Of a stretch of DNA of 56,766 nucleotides, positions 1 through 9,126 are shown piece after piece. The DNA is taken from contig NZ_CALWFZ010000014.1 in NCBI RefSeq assembly GCF_944377805.1, forward strand, positions 1 to 56,766, given 5' to 3'. This stretch comes from an uncultured Mediterraneibacter sp. (lineage in GTDB: Bacteria > Bacillota > Clostridia > Lachnospirales > Lachnospiraceae). The stretch's first letter is position 1. Every line of letters starts with the position of its first letter. Position numbers and translations under genes: made by a program. The notes beneath the pieces were generated by a model. That model searched no databases and was not told the origin of the DNA. It was given only the letters and a program-made list of their open reading frames with translations.

Positions 1-152
1 ATATCAAGCAAAATAAGCTCCGGCGTATCAAACGCCAGAGCCTCCATAAAAGCAGAACCGTCTGCAAACCCTCTGGCTTTAAGCCCGGTTGTCTCCAGTG
101 TATATATTACAAGTTCGCGGATGTTATCATCATCTTCTACGCAATATATCAT
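1..152 (-). CDS. Response regulator receiver domain, PhoB/PhoP type (partial, N-terminus only)
   Basis: The window cuts this gene. Translating from the ATG at 152 gives about 50 residues of a CheY-like receiver domain: an acidic cluster EDDD at residues 6-9 and the strand LILLD ending in Asp50, which sits where the phosphoacceptor Asp is expected. The last complete codon in the window is that Asp. A strong ribosome site (GAAGGAG) precedes the ATG. It lies 30 bp downstream of phoU in the same direction, so a PhoB/PhoP-type phosphate response regulator is the natural reading. The DNA-binding domain is outside the window, so the subfamily is inferred from position. Confidence 0.85.
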   Translation of the reverse strand, partial: MIYCVEDDDNIRELVIYTLETTGLKARGFADGSAFMEALAFDTPELILLD

Positions 153-182
153 CTTTCAGTTCTCCTTCGTCCTCTTTGTTCC

Positions 183-851
183 TTAATGTTCCTGCATAAC
201 AGCGCTGTCTTTGTGCACGCCTGTAATAGAGAATTCCACCCATTCCGCGATATTGGTCGCGTGATCTCCGATACGTTCCAGGTACTTTGTCACCATGATC
301 AGATCGAAGATTCTCTTTCCGTTCTCTCCTTTTTCTTCCTTGATGAAGTCAATCATCTCATCACGCACTTCATCAAAATACTGGTCGATCTTATCGTCAG
401 CCCGCATCACGCCCCGCGCAAGTTCCAGATCTCTGTTGACATAAGCCGTCACACTGTTGCGTACCATCTTGCTGACCTCAGAAGCCATTGTTCCGATCAC
501 ATGGATCTCCTCTGTAGCCGCAACTCCCTTCGAGGAGATAATAATCTCCGCAATGTCGGAAGTCTGATCTCCGATACGCTCCATATCCGTAATCATCTTA
601 AGAGCTGCCGAGATTCTTCTTAAGTCTTTTGCCACTGGCTGCTGCTGAAGAAGAAGCTTTAAGCACAGTCTCTCAATGTCCTTTTCGATCTGGTCGATCT
701 CTTCGTCCTCTCTGATAATGATCTTCGCCTGGTCGATACTGCCGTCCTTGAGCGCCTGTGTCGCTTTCGCGATCGCAGTCTCACAGAGTTCTCCCATACG
801 GGTAAGCTGCTCTTCAAGTAAATGCAGCTGCTCGTCAAATTTGTTACGCAT
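183..851 (-). CDS. phoU: Phosphate transport system regulatory protein PhoU
   Basis: A cytoplasmic all-helical protein that, in known systems, links the Pst transporter to the sensor kinase and represses the Pho response when phosphate is plentiful. At 222 aa it has the usual length. Two PhoU repeats are visible, each with the metal-binding signature: ERIGDQ at 91-96 and ERIGDH at 192-197. It starts 3 bp after pstB and is followed by a response regulator, the classical pst-phoU-phoP order. Expression should follow the Pho-box promoter ahead of pstS. The family assignment is secure. Confidence 0.97.
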   Translation of the reverse strand: MRNKFDEQLHLLEEQLTRMGELCETAIAKATQALKDGSIDQAKIIIREDEEIDQIEKDIERLCLKLLLQQQPVAKDLRRISAALKMITDMERIGDQTSDIAEIIISSKGVAATEEIHVIGTMASEVSKMVRNSVTAYVNRDLELARGVMRADDKIDQYFDEVRDEMIDFIKEEKGENGKRIFDLIMVTKYLERIGDHATNIAEWVEFSITGVHKDSAVMQEH

Positions 852-854
852 AGC

Positions 855-1604
855 TTAACCAAACCTCCCTGTAATATAGTCTTCCGTTCTTTTATCAGAC
901 GGTATTGAGAATAATTTTTCGGTGTCATTATATTCTACAACTTCTCCGAGAAGGAAGAAGGCGGTATTGTCCGATACACGCACTGCCTGCTGCATGTTAT
1001 GTGTGACCATAACTATAGTATAGTCTTTTTTCAGTTCCATCGCAAGGTCTTCGATTTTAGAGGTGGAGATCGGATCAAGAGCGGATGTCGGCTCATCCAT
1101 AAGAAGGACTTCCGGCTCTACCGCAAGCGCCCGCGCAATGCAGAGTCTCTGCTGCTGTCCGCCCGACATGCCAAGCGCGCTCGTCTTGAGACGGTCTTTG
1201 CACTCATCCCAGATAGCAGCGTTTCTGAGTGATCTTTCCACAATATCATCCAGTTTAGACTTGGAGCGCACGCCGTGCGTTCTCGGCCCATAGGCGATAT
1301 TATCATATATACTCATAGGAAACGGATTCGGCTTCTGGAATACCATTCCGACACGCTTTCTCAGAAGGTTTACATCCATACCTTTAAATATATTCTCTCC
1401 GTCAAGCTCGATCGAACCCTCGATACGGCATCCTTCCACCAGATCGTTCATACGGTTGATGGATTTTAAAAGAGTAGATTTACCACATCCGGAAGGTCCG
1501 ATGAAAGCGGTAATCTTGTTTGCTTCGATTTCAAGATTTACATCTTTGAGAGCTTTGAAATCCCCATAATATAAATCAAGATTCTTGATACTTATCTTCG
1601 ACAT
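855..1604 (-). CDS. pstB: Phosphate ABC transporter ATP-binding protein PstB
   Basis: ATPase of the high-affinity phosphate importer. At 249 aa it has the typical length. The Walker [10 protein letters not shown] is at 36-44, the ABC signature MSGGQQQR near 146-153, and Walker B LLMDEP near 167-172. The [13 protein letters not shown] stretch after the Q-loop is characteristic of PstB. It follows pstA by 24 bp and precedes phoU by 3 bp. It works as a dimer under the PstC/PstA membrane pair. Confidence 0.98.
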   Translation of the reverse strand: MSKISIKNLDLYYGDFKALKDVNLEIEANKITAFIGPSGCGKSTLLKSINRMNDLVEGCRIEGSIELDGENIFKGMDVNLLRKRVGMVFQKPNPFPMSIYDNIAYGPRTHGVRSKSKLDDIVERSLRNAAIWDECKDRLKTSALGMSGGQQQRLCIARALAVEPEVLLMDEPTSALDPISTSKIEDLAMELKKDYTIVMVTHNMQQAVRVSDNTAFFLLGEVVEYNDTEKLFSIPSDKRTEDYITGRFG

Positions 1605-1628
1605 TTCCTTCCCCTTTCCTTTTCACTG

Positions 1629-2489
1629 TTATGCTTTCGTAAGCCTTCTGGCAATCACGCCTGAAAGCGCATTAATGCCCACTACGAGAATAAGCAGAAT
1701 TACTGCCGTTGCGTATGCCTGATCCATATACAGGCCTTCACTTGACAGATTGTACATGTGCAGCGCAAGCGTACGTCCTGATCCCATGATGCTGTCAGGA
1801 ATCTGAGCTACGGTTCCTGAGGTGTACATCAACGCCGCGGTCTCGCCTACGATACGCCCGATCGCCAGTATCACGCCTGCCAAAACACCGGGAATCGCAG
1901 AAGGAAGAACGATTCTAAATACCGTGCGCAGTTTGCCCGCGCCCAGTCCGAAGCTTCCCTCACGATAGGAATCCGGCACGGCTTTCAGCGCTTCCTCTGT
2001 CGTTCTCATAATCAGCGGTAGAATCATAATCGCCATAGTAAAGGCGCCCGCCAGAAGAGAAAATCCCCAGTCCAGAGCATTTACAAAGAAAAGCATGCCG
2101 AACAGGCCGTACACAATGGAAGGGATTCCGGAAAGTGTCTCTGTCGTCAGCCGGATGACTTCCACAAATTTGTTGCCCCGCCCCGCATATTCCACAAGGA
2201 AAATAGCGGAGAAGATCCCGAACGGAACCGCGATCAGCAGCGATAACAGTGTCATAACTATCGTGTTGACAAGCGCCGGAACTACCGAAGCATTCTCCGA
2301 CGTGTACTCTAACGAGAAGAGAGAGGGTGTTATGTGCGGCACACCGTTGATTAATATATACGCGATCAGGAAGATCAGAACAGCAAACGTTATGACCGCC
2401 GCCAGCATCACAAGCAGCATCATAATAAATGAACCCGGATGTTTCAGATAAGTTCTGAACTTATCGCCGATTGTCGTCTTATTACTCAT
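1629..2489 (-). CDS. pstA: Phosphate ABC transporter permease PstA
   Basis: One of the two membrane subunits of the phosphate importer, 286 aa with about six hydrophobic segments. The cytoplasmic coupling (EAA) loop EEALKAVPDSYREGSFGLGAG lies in the middle of the protein, followed by the conserved GRIVGETAALMY helix of PstA proteins. Its start codon lies within the end of pstC (8 bp overlap), suggesting translational coupling and equal amounts of the two permeases. Confidence 0.97.
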   Translation of the reverse strand: MSNKTTIGDKFRTYLKHPGSFIMMLLVMLAAVITFAVLIFLIAYILINGVPHITPSLFSLEYTSENASVVPALVNTIVMTLLSLLIAVPFGIFSAIFLVEYAGRGNKFVEVIRLTTETLSGIPSIVYGLFGMLFFVNALDWGFSLLAGAFTMAIMILPLIMRTTEEALKAVPDSYREGSFGLGAGKLRTVFRIVLPSAIPGVLAGVILAIGRIVGETAALMYTSGTVAQIPDSIMGSGRTLALHMYNLSSEGLYMDQAYATAVILLILVVGINALSGVIARRLTKA

Positions 2490-3375
2490 GATCCGCCCCC
2501 CTCTTTAATAAAGCTACACTGAAATTGATGATCAGGATGAACACAAAAAGTACAACTCCGGTAGCGATCAACGCCTCACGGTGCAGTCCTGTCGCGTATC
2601 CCATCTCAATTACGATGTTTCCTGTCAGGGTCCGGATACCGTCCAGGAGACTGGTCGTAAGTCTCGCCTGGTTTCCGACGATCATGATAACCGCCATTGT
2701 CTCTCCGATGGCGCGCCCGATTCCAAGCACGATCCCCGCAATCACACCCGATTTTGCCGCCGGGATGATTACACGGAAAATACTTCTCTCTTTCGTGGCG
2801 CCAAGCGCAAGAGATCCCTCATAATAATGGGTTGGAACTGCCCGCATCGCGCTCTCCGTTGTTCCGATAATAGTTGGAAGTATCATCATACCGAGAATCA
2901 GAGATGCGGTCAGAATGCTGTTTCCGTTTCCCGGATTATCTACAAGTCCGATCCTGCGAAGCGTTGTTCCAAACTCCCGAATTAACGGCACAACGACAAC
3001 CAGGCCAAAGAAGCCGTAAATAACAGATGGGATTCCGGCAAGCAGCTCCGTAGCCGCTTTCAGCGGTTTATAGATCCGTTTCGGGCAGTACATCGCCATG
3101 AATACCGAAGTGAGAATTCCGATAGGTACTCCGAAAATAATCGCGCCGGCCGTCACATACAAACTTCCGACAATCATCGAAAGAATTCCGTACTGCTCAC
3201 TGCTCGGCCTCCAGACCTCGCCTGTGATAAACTTTACAAATCCGATTTCGCGCATCGCGGGGATGCCATTTGCAAACAGGAAGATACAGATAAGCGCTAC
3301 CGCAAGGATGGATGCGCATGCCGCAATAAAGAAAACTCCCTGCATAATTTTTTCAGTCAATGCTTTTGATTTCAT
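2482..3375 (-). CDS. pstC: Phosphate ABC transporter permease PstC
   Basis: Partner membrane subunit of PstA, 297 aa. It has an N-terminal helix, the long periplasmic-side loop typical of PstC (residues about 30-65), the coupling loop ESAMRAVPTHYYEGSLALGA, and the GIGRAIGETMAVIMIVGN helix. An AGGAGG site lies just before the ATG. A 10-bp hairpin stands immediately upstream of that site (3388-3426) and separates pstC from the more abundant pstS message. Confidence 0.97.
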   Translation of the reverse strand: MKSKALTEKIMQGVFFIAACASILAVALICIFLFANGIPAMREIGFVKFITGEVWRPSSEQYGILSMIVGSLYVTAGAIIFGVPIGILTSVFMAMYCPKRIYKPLKAATELLAGIPSVIYGFFGLVVVVPLIREFGTTLRRIGLVDNPGNGNSILTASLILGMMILPTIIGTTESAMRAVPTHYYEGSLALGATKERSIFRVIIPAAKSGVIAGIVLGIGRAIGETMAVIMIVGNQARLTTSLLDGIRTLTGNIVIEMGYATGLHREALIATGVVLFVFILIINFSVALLKRGADHE

Positions 3376-3387
3376 TTTTTCCTCCTA

Positions 3388-3426
3388 ATGAGCCGGGAAG
3401 ACATGCCACATATCTGCCCGGCTCAT
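3388..3426 (-). terminator. Hairpin between pstS and pstC (attenuator or mRNA stabiliser)
   Basis: Perfect 10-bp arms, ATGAGCCGGG at 3388-3397 and CCCGGCTCAT at 3417-3426, with a 19-nt loop. There is no T-run after it in the direction of transcription. It is therefore better read as a partial terminator or 3' stabiliser that keeps the binding-protein message above that of the permeases. This is common in importer operons, but the effect here is inference. Confidence 0.6.
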
Positions 3427-3496
3427 AAATTCATAGCGGAAAATCGTTCACTTTAAGAATTTTTCTCCATTGTACTCTCAGTCCGTTGCGGTCTGA

Positions 3497-4408
3497 TTAG
3501 ATAGCATCCCATGTTGCCACATCGCCAACATAGATCGATTTTACCTGATCTGCTGACAGATCATCTGTCGGGTTCGCCTGGTTTACAATTACAGCGATAC
3601 CGTCTGTAGCGATCACTGTACCCTGAAGCTGTGAAGCCTCTTCATCAGTCAGTTCTCTTGATGCCATACCGATGTCATAGCTTCCCTCGATTGCGGATGT
3701 CATACCTGTTGTAGAATCCGTTGTCTGAAGTTCGATAGATGCGTTCGGGTTCACTCCGGCATAAGCCTCGATCAGCTTCTCCATCAGCGGAGATACAGAA
3801 GAAGAACCACCTACTACACAGCTTCCTTCCGGAGCCTCGCCTGCATATGCCTCTACTTCAGATACCGGAATGTATCCTTCCTCAGATACGACAGCCTGAC
3901 CTTCTGTACTCATGATAAATGCCATGAAATCTGCTGCCACCGGATTATCAAGGCTCTGGCTTACCGCTACGTTGAACGGTCTGGACACTGTATAGGATCC
4001 GTTCTCGATGTTCTCTGCCGTAGCCTCAGCTCCATCGATCTTAACCGCCTTTACGAGTGATTCGTCAAGAGAGCCAAGTGATATGTATCCGATCGCATAT
4101 TCGTTTTCAGATACAGTTGTCATCATAACTGATGTGTTGTTTGTAACCTGTGCATCAAGTGTTGTCAGGTCATTATCGTCATCATCCACTACACCAAACA
4201 GCTCAGTGAAAGCTCCTCTTGTACCTGAACCTTCCTCACGGGATACAACTGTAATCGCATTCGCCGCGTCCCAGTCTCCCGATCCGCCTTCGTCAGACGC
4301 CGCGTCTGTGCCCTGCGCTGACGTATCGTCAGATCCGCCGCATCCGACTGCGAGAGATGCAACCATTCCTGTTACTGCCAACATTGCGATAAACTTTTTC
4401 ATTTTCAT
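3497..4408 (-). CDS. pstS: Phosphate-binding lipoprotein PstS
   Basis: Captures phosphate outside the membrane and hands it to PstCA. At 303 aa it has a lipoprotein signal with the lipobox ending SLAVGC (Cys23) and a Gly/Ser/Asp-rich linker. The mature part carries the phosphate-site motifs REEGSGTRGAF and GGSSSVSPL of the PBP-like family. The order of these segments is circularly shifted relative to E. coli PstS, as is usual for clostridial PstS. It is the first gene of the pst operon, behind a Pho-box promoter. Confidence 0.95.
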   Translation of the reverse strand: MKMKKFIAMLAVTGMVASLAVGCGGSDDTSAQGTDAASDEGGSGDWDAANAITVVSREEGSGTRGAFTELFGVVDDDDNDLTTLDAQVTNNTSVMMTTVSENEYAIGYISLGSLDESLVKAVKIDGAEATAENIENGSYTVSRPFNVAVSQSLDNPVAADFMAFIMSTEGQAVVSEEGYIPVSEVEAYAGEAPEGSCVVGGSSSVSPLMEKLIEAYAGVNPNASIELQTTDSTTGMTSAIEGSYDIGMASRELTDEEASQLQGTVIATDGIAVIVNQANPTDDLSADQVKSIYVGDVATWDAI

Positions 4409-4467
4409 GACCCATAATCTCCTTTTTCAATTCATACGTCTGTGTGCTTTTCTTCATCACGGTAGTT

Positions 4468-4522
4468 ATCATAAAAGAGAAATGTAAAATGTAAAATCAG
4501 GTCTATGTTAAATCTGTGTAAA
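4468..4522 (-). promoter_or_regulatory. Pho-box promoter of the pst operon
   Basis: On the minus strand TTTACA-N5-TTAACA (4522-4506) forms an 11-bp-period direct repeat like the Bacillus PhoP box. Two more TTTACA half-sites follow (4495-4490 and 4488-4483). A -10 TATGAT lies at 4473-4468; no good -35 is present, and a TTTACA half-site occupies that position, as expected for an activator-dependent promoter. The start of transcription should be near 4461. PhoP binding is inferred from family knowledge. Confidence 0.75.
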
Positions 4523-4556
4523 GTCTCAAAAAGCCGTAAAATAGCGTTATTTTCGA

Positions 4557-5330
4557 CTAACCAAGTAGAAATTCTCCCAGATCCTCAATCGTATAAAACA
4601 CTTTGTCAGCTCCCGCCTCCAGAAACCGGTCAGTGACTTCCTTGCACTTCACTTCTTTTTCCTCCGGTGAGAGCGCCGCGTATTCCTCCTGTGTCAGTCC
4701 CATCTCGGAACTTCCCACTACGATTCCGGCGGACCATACGCCTGCGTTCTTTCCCTCCTTAATATCAGATACCGTATCGCCCACTTTCAGGACACGGCGC
4801 ACCTTCTTTATCCCAAGCGCCTCAATGTTCCGGAAGATCATATAGGGATAGGGCCGTCCCTTCTGAGCGGTAGAATCAGGACTGAACCAGACGTCAGGCT
4901 CATATCCTTTTTCCCTTGCTTTCGGAACTATTATCTCCATCATCTTGTCTGTATATCCGGTTGTTGAACCTATTTTTATGCCGCTTCTTCTCAGTCGCTT
5001 CACCGTCTCCACTACGCCCGGTTTCGGGTCGGTATAATCCGAAAGGATTTTCAGAAGGTTCTCCTCAAATATCTGATAGAGCGCCTGAGCTTCCTCCTCA
5101 CCCGGCTCCCTTCCGTGCGTTTCTTTCCAGAGTTCTCTGATCCGCTCCATCTTCAGCATCGTCCGGATATGGTCGATCTTGAGCATCCCCATCGGCTCCC
5201 GCACTTCTTTTATCGTTGGCTCGACGCCATACTGCTTAAACACTTCCACAAACGCCCGGACCGGCGCCATGCATCCATAATCTACCGTAGTCCCTGCCCA
5301 GTCAAAAATAACCGCCTTAATTTTCTTCAT
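4557..5330 (-). CDS. phnX: Phosphonoacetaldehyde hydrolase (phosphonatase)
   Basis: Splits phosphonoacetaldehyde into acetaldehyde and phosphate, the second step of 2-AEP breakdown. A HAD-superfamily protein of 257 aa. The motif FDWAGT places the nucleophile Asp at residue 10, with Ala12 as in phosphonatases. Lys51 in EPMGMLK matches the Schiff-base lysine that distinguishes PhnX from other HAD enzymes. GDTVSDIKEG supplies the C-terminal acidic motif. Its start overlaps the end of phnW by 14 bp, so the two are translationally coupled. Confidence 0.96.
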   Translation of the reverse strand: MKKIKAVIFDWAGTTVDYGCMAPVRAFVEVFKQYGVEPTIKEVREPMGMLKIDHIRTMLKMERIRELWKETHGREPGEEEAQALYQIFEENLLKILSDYTDPKPGVVETVKRLRRSGIKIGSTTGYTDKMMEIIVPKAREKGYEPDVWFSPDSTAQKGRPYPYMIFRNIEALGIKKVRRVLKVGDTVSDIKEGKNAGVWSAGIVVGSSEMGLTQEEYAALSPEEKEVKCKEVTDRFLEAGADKVFYTIEDLGEFLLG

Positions 5331-6423
5331 GATTGTACTCCTCCAAAAAATTCTTCATCAAAGCACACACTTTCTCAATATCTTCCGGATATATCTCTCC
5401 GATGTTGCCGATTCGGAAAGTCTCAGCTTCCGTTACCTTTCCGGGATAGATCGCATATCCCCTGTCTTTAATATAATCGTACATCTGCGAAAAAGTAAAA
5501 TGGCAGTCTTCCGGATAGAAAAACGTAGTAATAATCGGTCCCTGATGTGTGCTGTCTATATACGGATGAATCCCAAGTTCCCCCATCCTCTCAATCAGCA
5601 GGCGGTTGTTCTCCCTGTAGCGCCTGTTTCTTGCCTGAATCCCGCCTTCTTCTCTGAGTTCTTTCATCGCCTGCGCGAAAGCCAGTACTACATGGGTCGG
5701 AGAGGTAAAGCGCCATTTGCCGTCCGCCTCCATTGTCTTCCACTGATCATAAAGATCAAGGGAGAGGCTCCGTGCTTTTCCGGCGCTCTGCTCCAGAAGA
5801 TCCATTCTCGCGATAACAAAGGAGAATCCCGGCACCCCCTGAATACATTTGTTCGCACTGCTGATGATAAAGTCAATCCCCCAGTCTTTTACGGGAATAT
5901 CCACGCCGCCGAAGCTGCTCATAGCATCTACAATGAATACTCTTCCCTTTTCTCTGACGACTCTGCCCACCGCCTCAATATCATTTAAAATACCTGAAGT
6001 CGTCTCGCTGTGCACCATAGACACATGGGTGATCGCCGGATCTGCGTCCAGCATCTCCCCTATCTTCTGTGCATTGGGAACTTGATTGTAATGTTCACTG
6101 TACATATGGTACTTCAGGCCCGCATGCTGTGCAATATCCGCCATTCTTTCCCCATAAGCACCGTTTGCACAGATCAGAAGCTCGTCTGACGTACCAATCA
6201 CACTCGTCAATACCGACTCCACGCCAAAGCTACCGCTCCCCTGCATGAGTACTGCTGTATATTCGTCAGAAGATACATGAGCCAGTTCAAGAAGCTCTTT
6301 TCTGATCTCCTGAGTGATCTGCTTATAGTCGTCATCCCATGTACAATGATCGAACAGCATCTGCTGTTTTACCGTGTCCGTTGTCGTCAGCGGCCCCGGC
6401 GTCAAAAGTTTATATAATTTCAT
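5317..6423 (-). CDS. phnW: 2-aminoethylphosphonate-pyruvate transaminase
   Basis: A PLP enzyme that moves the amino group of 2-AEP to pyruvate, giving phosphonoacetaldehyde and alanine. At 368 aa it matches the family. The N-terminal LLTPGPLTTT is the family signature, and the PLP lysine is Lys192 in SSANKCIQGVPG. It sits between the 2-AEP transporter genes and phnX and overlaps phnX, giving a complete uptake-and-cleavage pathway. The specificity is supported by sequence and by neighbours. Confidence 0.96.
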   Translation of the reverse strand: MKLYKLLTPGPLTTTDTVKQQMLFDHCTWDDDYKQITQEIRKELLELAHVSSDEYTAVLMQGSGSFGVESVLTSVIGTSDELLICANGAYGERMADIAQHAGLKYHMYSEHYNQVPNAQKIGEMLDADPAITHVSMVHSETTSGILNDIEAVGRVVREKGRVFIVDAMSSFGGVDIPVKDWGIDFIISSANKCIQGVPGFSFVIARMDLLEQSAGKARSLSLDLYDQWKTMEADGKWRFTSPTHVVLAFAQAMKELREEGGIQARNRRYRENNRLLIERMGELGIHPYIDSTHQGPIITTFFYPEDCHFTFSQMYDYIKDRGYAIYPGKVTEAETFRIGNIGEIYPEDIEKVCALMKNFLEEYNHEEN

Positions 6424-6455
6424 CTGCGTTTCCTCTTTTCACTAAATTTAGTCCG

Positions 6456-9113
6456 TTACATTCCCGCAGCCTCTTTGGCTTCTTCAGAGAGTGCTTCATG
6501 CTGCTTGAGAAGATCGACTGTCAGTTTCTCCGGAAATACTTTCGGATTTGTTGATTTGTTTGCTGCGTCTGTCGTCTCGCCGTTATACAGAGCATTTGGA
6601 TAATAGGACTGAAGTTCTTCTCTTCCGTTCTCGATGATGCACTGCGCCATCTCCATCGCAAGCGGGTTTGTGTCATCCCCCTTGTCAACAACAGCCACAG
6701 ATTCAGTCAGACTGAAATTGCCCTCAGCCGGATCAATATAGTCGATGGGAAGCCCATCCTCTTTATCCGCGACCGCCTGCTGCCGGAGTCCGAATCCGAT
6801 TGCCACCTCTCCGGCGCGCACCAGTTTAAGCGGCGCCGAGCCGGAATCCTCAAGATGATCCCCCACATTCTCATAAATACCTGCCAGCACATCTTTTGCT
6901 CCATCCTCTCCATACTCCGATACAAGAGCCTGCACAAGAAGCCATGCCGTAGAAGAAGCGGAAATATCCGTCACGGACACAAAGCCTTTGTATACCGGGT
7001 CCCCCAGATCTGCGATAGATTCCGGCATCGGAAGATTGTTCTCCTCCATCATCTCTGTATTCACTATAATCGTTCCCTCCTGAGAAGTGATGGGCGCGCA
7101 GTATGGCTCAAACTCATCTGTTGTATCCACGTCAAATGACAGCTCCTGAAACATGGAATTCTGCTCCTGAGCGCTCTCTACATAGAACGTACTCATCGTC
7201 ACCATATCCGCTTCGATGTCCGCCCCCTCTGCCAGGAGTCTTCCTCCCAATTCAGAAGTACCGAAGGTCTGGAATACGTACTTGCCTTCGTATCCGTTAC
7301 TGTCCAGAGCATTCTCCATTGCGGTGATCGCCTCCTCATCGGCGTTGGAGTAGATAATCACCTGATCCTCGGATGAACCGCCTCCGCAGCCGGTCAGTCC
7401 GGCGCCGGATACTGTCACTGCCGCGGCCAGCGTAAATACTGCCACTCTCTTTAAACTCATTTTTCTTATCTTTTTCATATCAACTATATTCTCCTTTCTT
7501 TTGCTCATCTGAGCAAGTTTCCTAAACACTGCCCTTGCGACCAGATTGGTAAGTAGAATTAATAACGACAGGACAAAGATTTCATTAAATTCATTAAAAT
7601 ACTGCAATTCTTTAATCCTGGTCGTAATAACCATTGTCCGCGTACCCGCAATAAATATGACGGCGCTTACTGTGACCATTGCGTTTACAAAATAATAACT
7701 GAATACTTCCAGCAGTGTGGATAACGCATTGGGCGTTACTACTCTTACAATAGTCTTAAACCAGTTATCTCCCATAAGCATTGCCGTTGTCTCCCAGGAC
7801 GCGTTCATCTTGGAAAGTGAGTTCTTCATCATCAGATATGGAGTGGAGAAAAAATGCACAATATTACATACAATGATGATGGGGAACGTGTTCTGAAGAG
7901 GCGTTCCCGTAAATACGAACAGATAGGCAAGGCCGATAACCATACCCGGAATCGTATTTGTCACAAGGGCGATGCTGTCGATCACTTTCTTCAGTTTCCC
8001 ACTGACCGTGCTTCTCGCCGTCACCAAAGCAGCTCCATAGGAAAGAATCGTTCCCACAAGGGCGGTCGCTGCCGCCACCATAAGCGAGTTCAGATACACG
8101 CCGTACAGCTGCCTGTCCTCAAATACAGCCTGCACATGTTCCATCGTAAATTCCATTCGGTATGGCCACTCCTCGATAAACGGTACAATAAACATTACAA
8201 GAAATATACTGAGTGTACATATGATAATCGCTCCGCTCAGCGCCCCAAAGACAGCGTCTCTTTTCTTTCCTTTTTTCAGTTCAATCGGAGAGATCTTATT
8301 GTATCTCACATTATATTTTTCAAGAACGTGAAGTACCGTGATACTGACGATTGACGGTATCATCATAACCAGAGCTACCACTGCGCCGTTTCCGAAGTCA
8401 GGTACGCTGCCAAGCATCTCTGTATAAAGAACGCTGGCTACCACCTCAAACCGCCCGCCTACAGAAGCCGGAATACCAAAGTCCGTAAAGCACAGAAAAA
8501 AAGTCTGAATAAACGATGTGGCAAGCGTTCCCAATAGCGGAATCAATATGGTCATCCGGAAAGTCCTCAGCGGAGAATCCCCCATCAGCCGGGAAACAAC
8601 CATGAACCTTTTGTCAATGTATCCCATCGCGTTGTGAATCAGCGTAAACGCGATAGGAAGCGTGTAGACTACATACCCGAGCAGCAGTCCGTTGAAACCG
8701 TATATGTCAAAGAGCTGTCTTCCGAACAGCCGGGTCAGAAGGCCCTGTTTCCCAAAAGAATAAATAATCGCAAATCCGTATGTAATCGTCGGCAGCAGCA
8801 TGGGAAGAATCGCAGCCTTGCTGATCAGCCATTTGTACCTCCTGCCCAGATTCGTATAATGAACCGCGTACGCGAGAATAAACGCCAGTATCGTAGTGAC
8901 AAGCGCGCTGCACACAGAAATGAGAATACTGTTTCCAAAAGCGGTGAGAAATCCTCTTCCCGTAAGCACTTCCGCATAATGGGAAAGGGACGGACTGTTT
9001 CCGTCTCCCGTAAAGGACTTTAAAATCACGCTGATCACAGGCACAGCAAGAAATCCGGCAAAAAAGACTGAAACAAGAATAAAAATAAGTTTAATCTCTC
9101 TGTTCTTTCTCAT
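6456..9113 (-). CDS. 2-AEP ABC transporter: tandem permease fused in frame to its substrate-binding lipoprotein
   Basis: One 885-aa reading frame holds two normally separate proteins. Residues about 1-545 are a duplicated binding-protein-dependent permease, two six-helix halves like fused PhnU and PhnV. Residues 546-885 are a complete binding protein with its own lipoprotein signal starting MKKIRKMSLKR and lipobox LTGC. I start at the ATG at 9113 (RBS GAGGTGG, 13 bp after the ATPase stop) and not at 9197, which would run into the ATPase gene. At the junction a good ribosome site AAAGGAG (7497-7491) stands 12 nt before an internal ATG at 7478, and both other frames hit stops within a few codons. 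Either a real fusion, or a one-base change in an A-run that removed the permease stop. Specificity for 2-AEP comes from phnW and phnX next door. Confidence 0.85.
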   Translation of the reverse strand: MRKNREIKLIFILVSVFFAGFLAVPVISVILKSFTGDGNSPSLSHYAEVLTGRGFLTAFGNSILISVCSALVTTILAFILAYAVHYTNLGRRYKWLISKAAILPMLLPTITYGFAIIYSFGKQGLLTRLFGRQLFDIYGFNGLLLGYVVYTLPIAFTLIHNAMGYIDKRFMVVSRLMGDSPLRTFRMTILIPLLGTLATSFIQTFFLCFTDFGIPASVGGRFEVVASVLYTEMLGSVPDFGNGAVVALVMMIPSIVSITVLHVLEKYNVRYNKISPIELKKGKKRDAVFGALSGAIIICTLSIFLVMFIVPFIEEWPYRMEFTMEHVQAVFEDRQLYGVYLNSLMVAAATALVGTILSYGAALVTARSTVSGKLKKVIDSIALVTNTIPGMVIGLAYLFVFTGTPLQNTFPIIIVCNIVHFFSTPYLMMKNSLSKMNASWETTAMLMGDNWFKTIVRVVTPNALSTLLEVFSYYFVNAMVTVSAVIFIAGTRTMVITTRIKELQYFNEFNEIFVLSLLILLTNLVARAVFRKLAQMSKRKENIVDMKKIRKMSLKRVAVFTLAAAVTVSGAGLTGCGGGSSEDQVIIYSNADEEAITAMENALDSNGYEGKYVFQTFGTSELGGRLLAEGADIEADMVTMSTFYVESAQEQNSMFQELSFDVDTTDEFEPYCAPITSQEGTIIVNTEMMEENNLPMPESIADLGDPVYKGFVSVTDISASSTAWLLVQALVSEYGEDGAKDVLAGIYENVGDHLEDSGSAPLKLVRAGEVAIGFGLRQQAVADKEDGLPIDYIDPAEGNFSLTESVAVVDKGDDTNPLAMEMAQCIIENGREELQSYYPNALYNGETTDAANKSTNPKVFPEKLTVDLLKQHEALSEEAKEAAGM

Positions 9114-9126
9114 CACACCCACCTCT

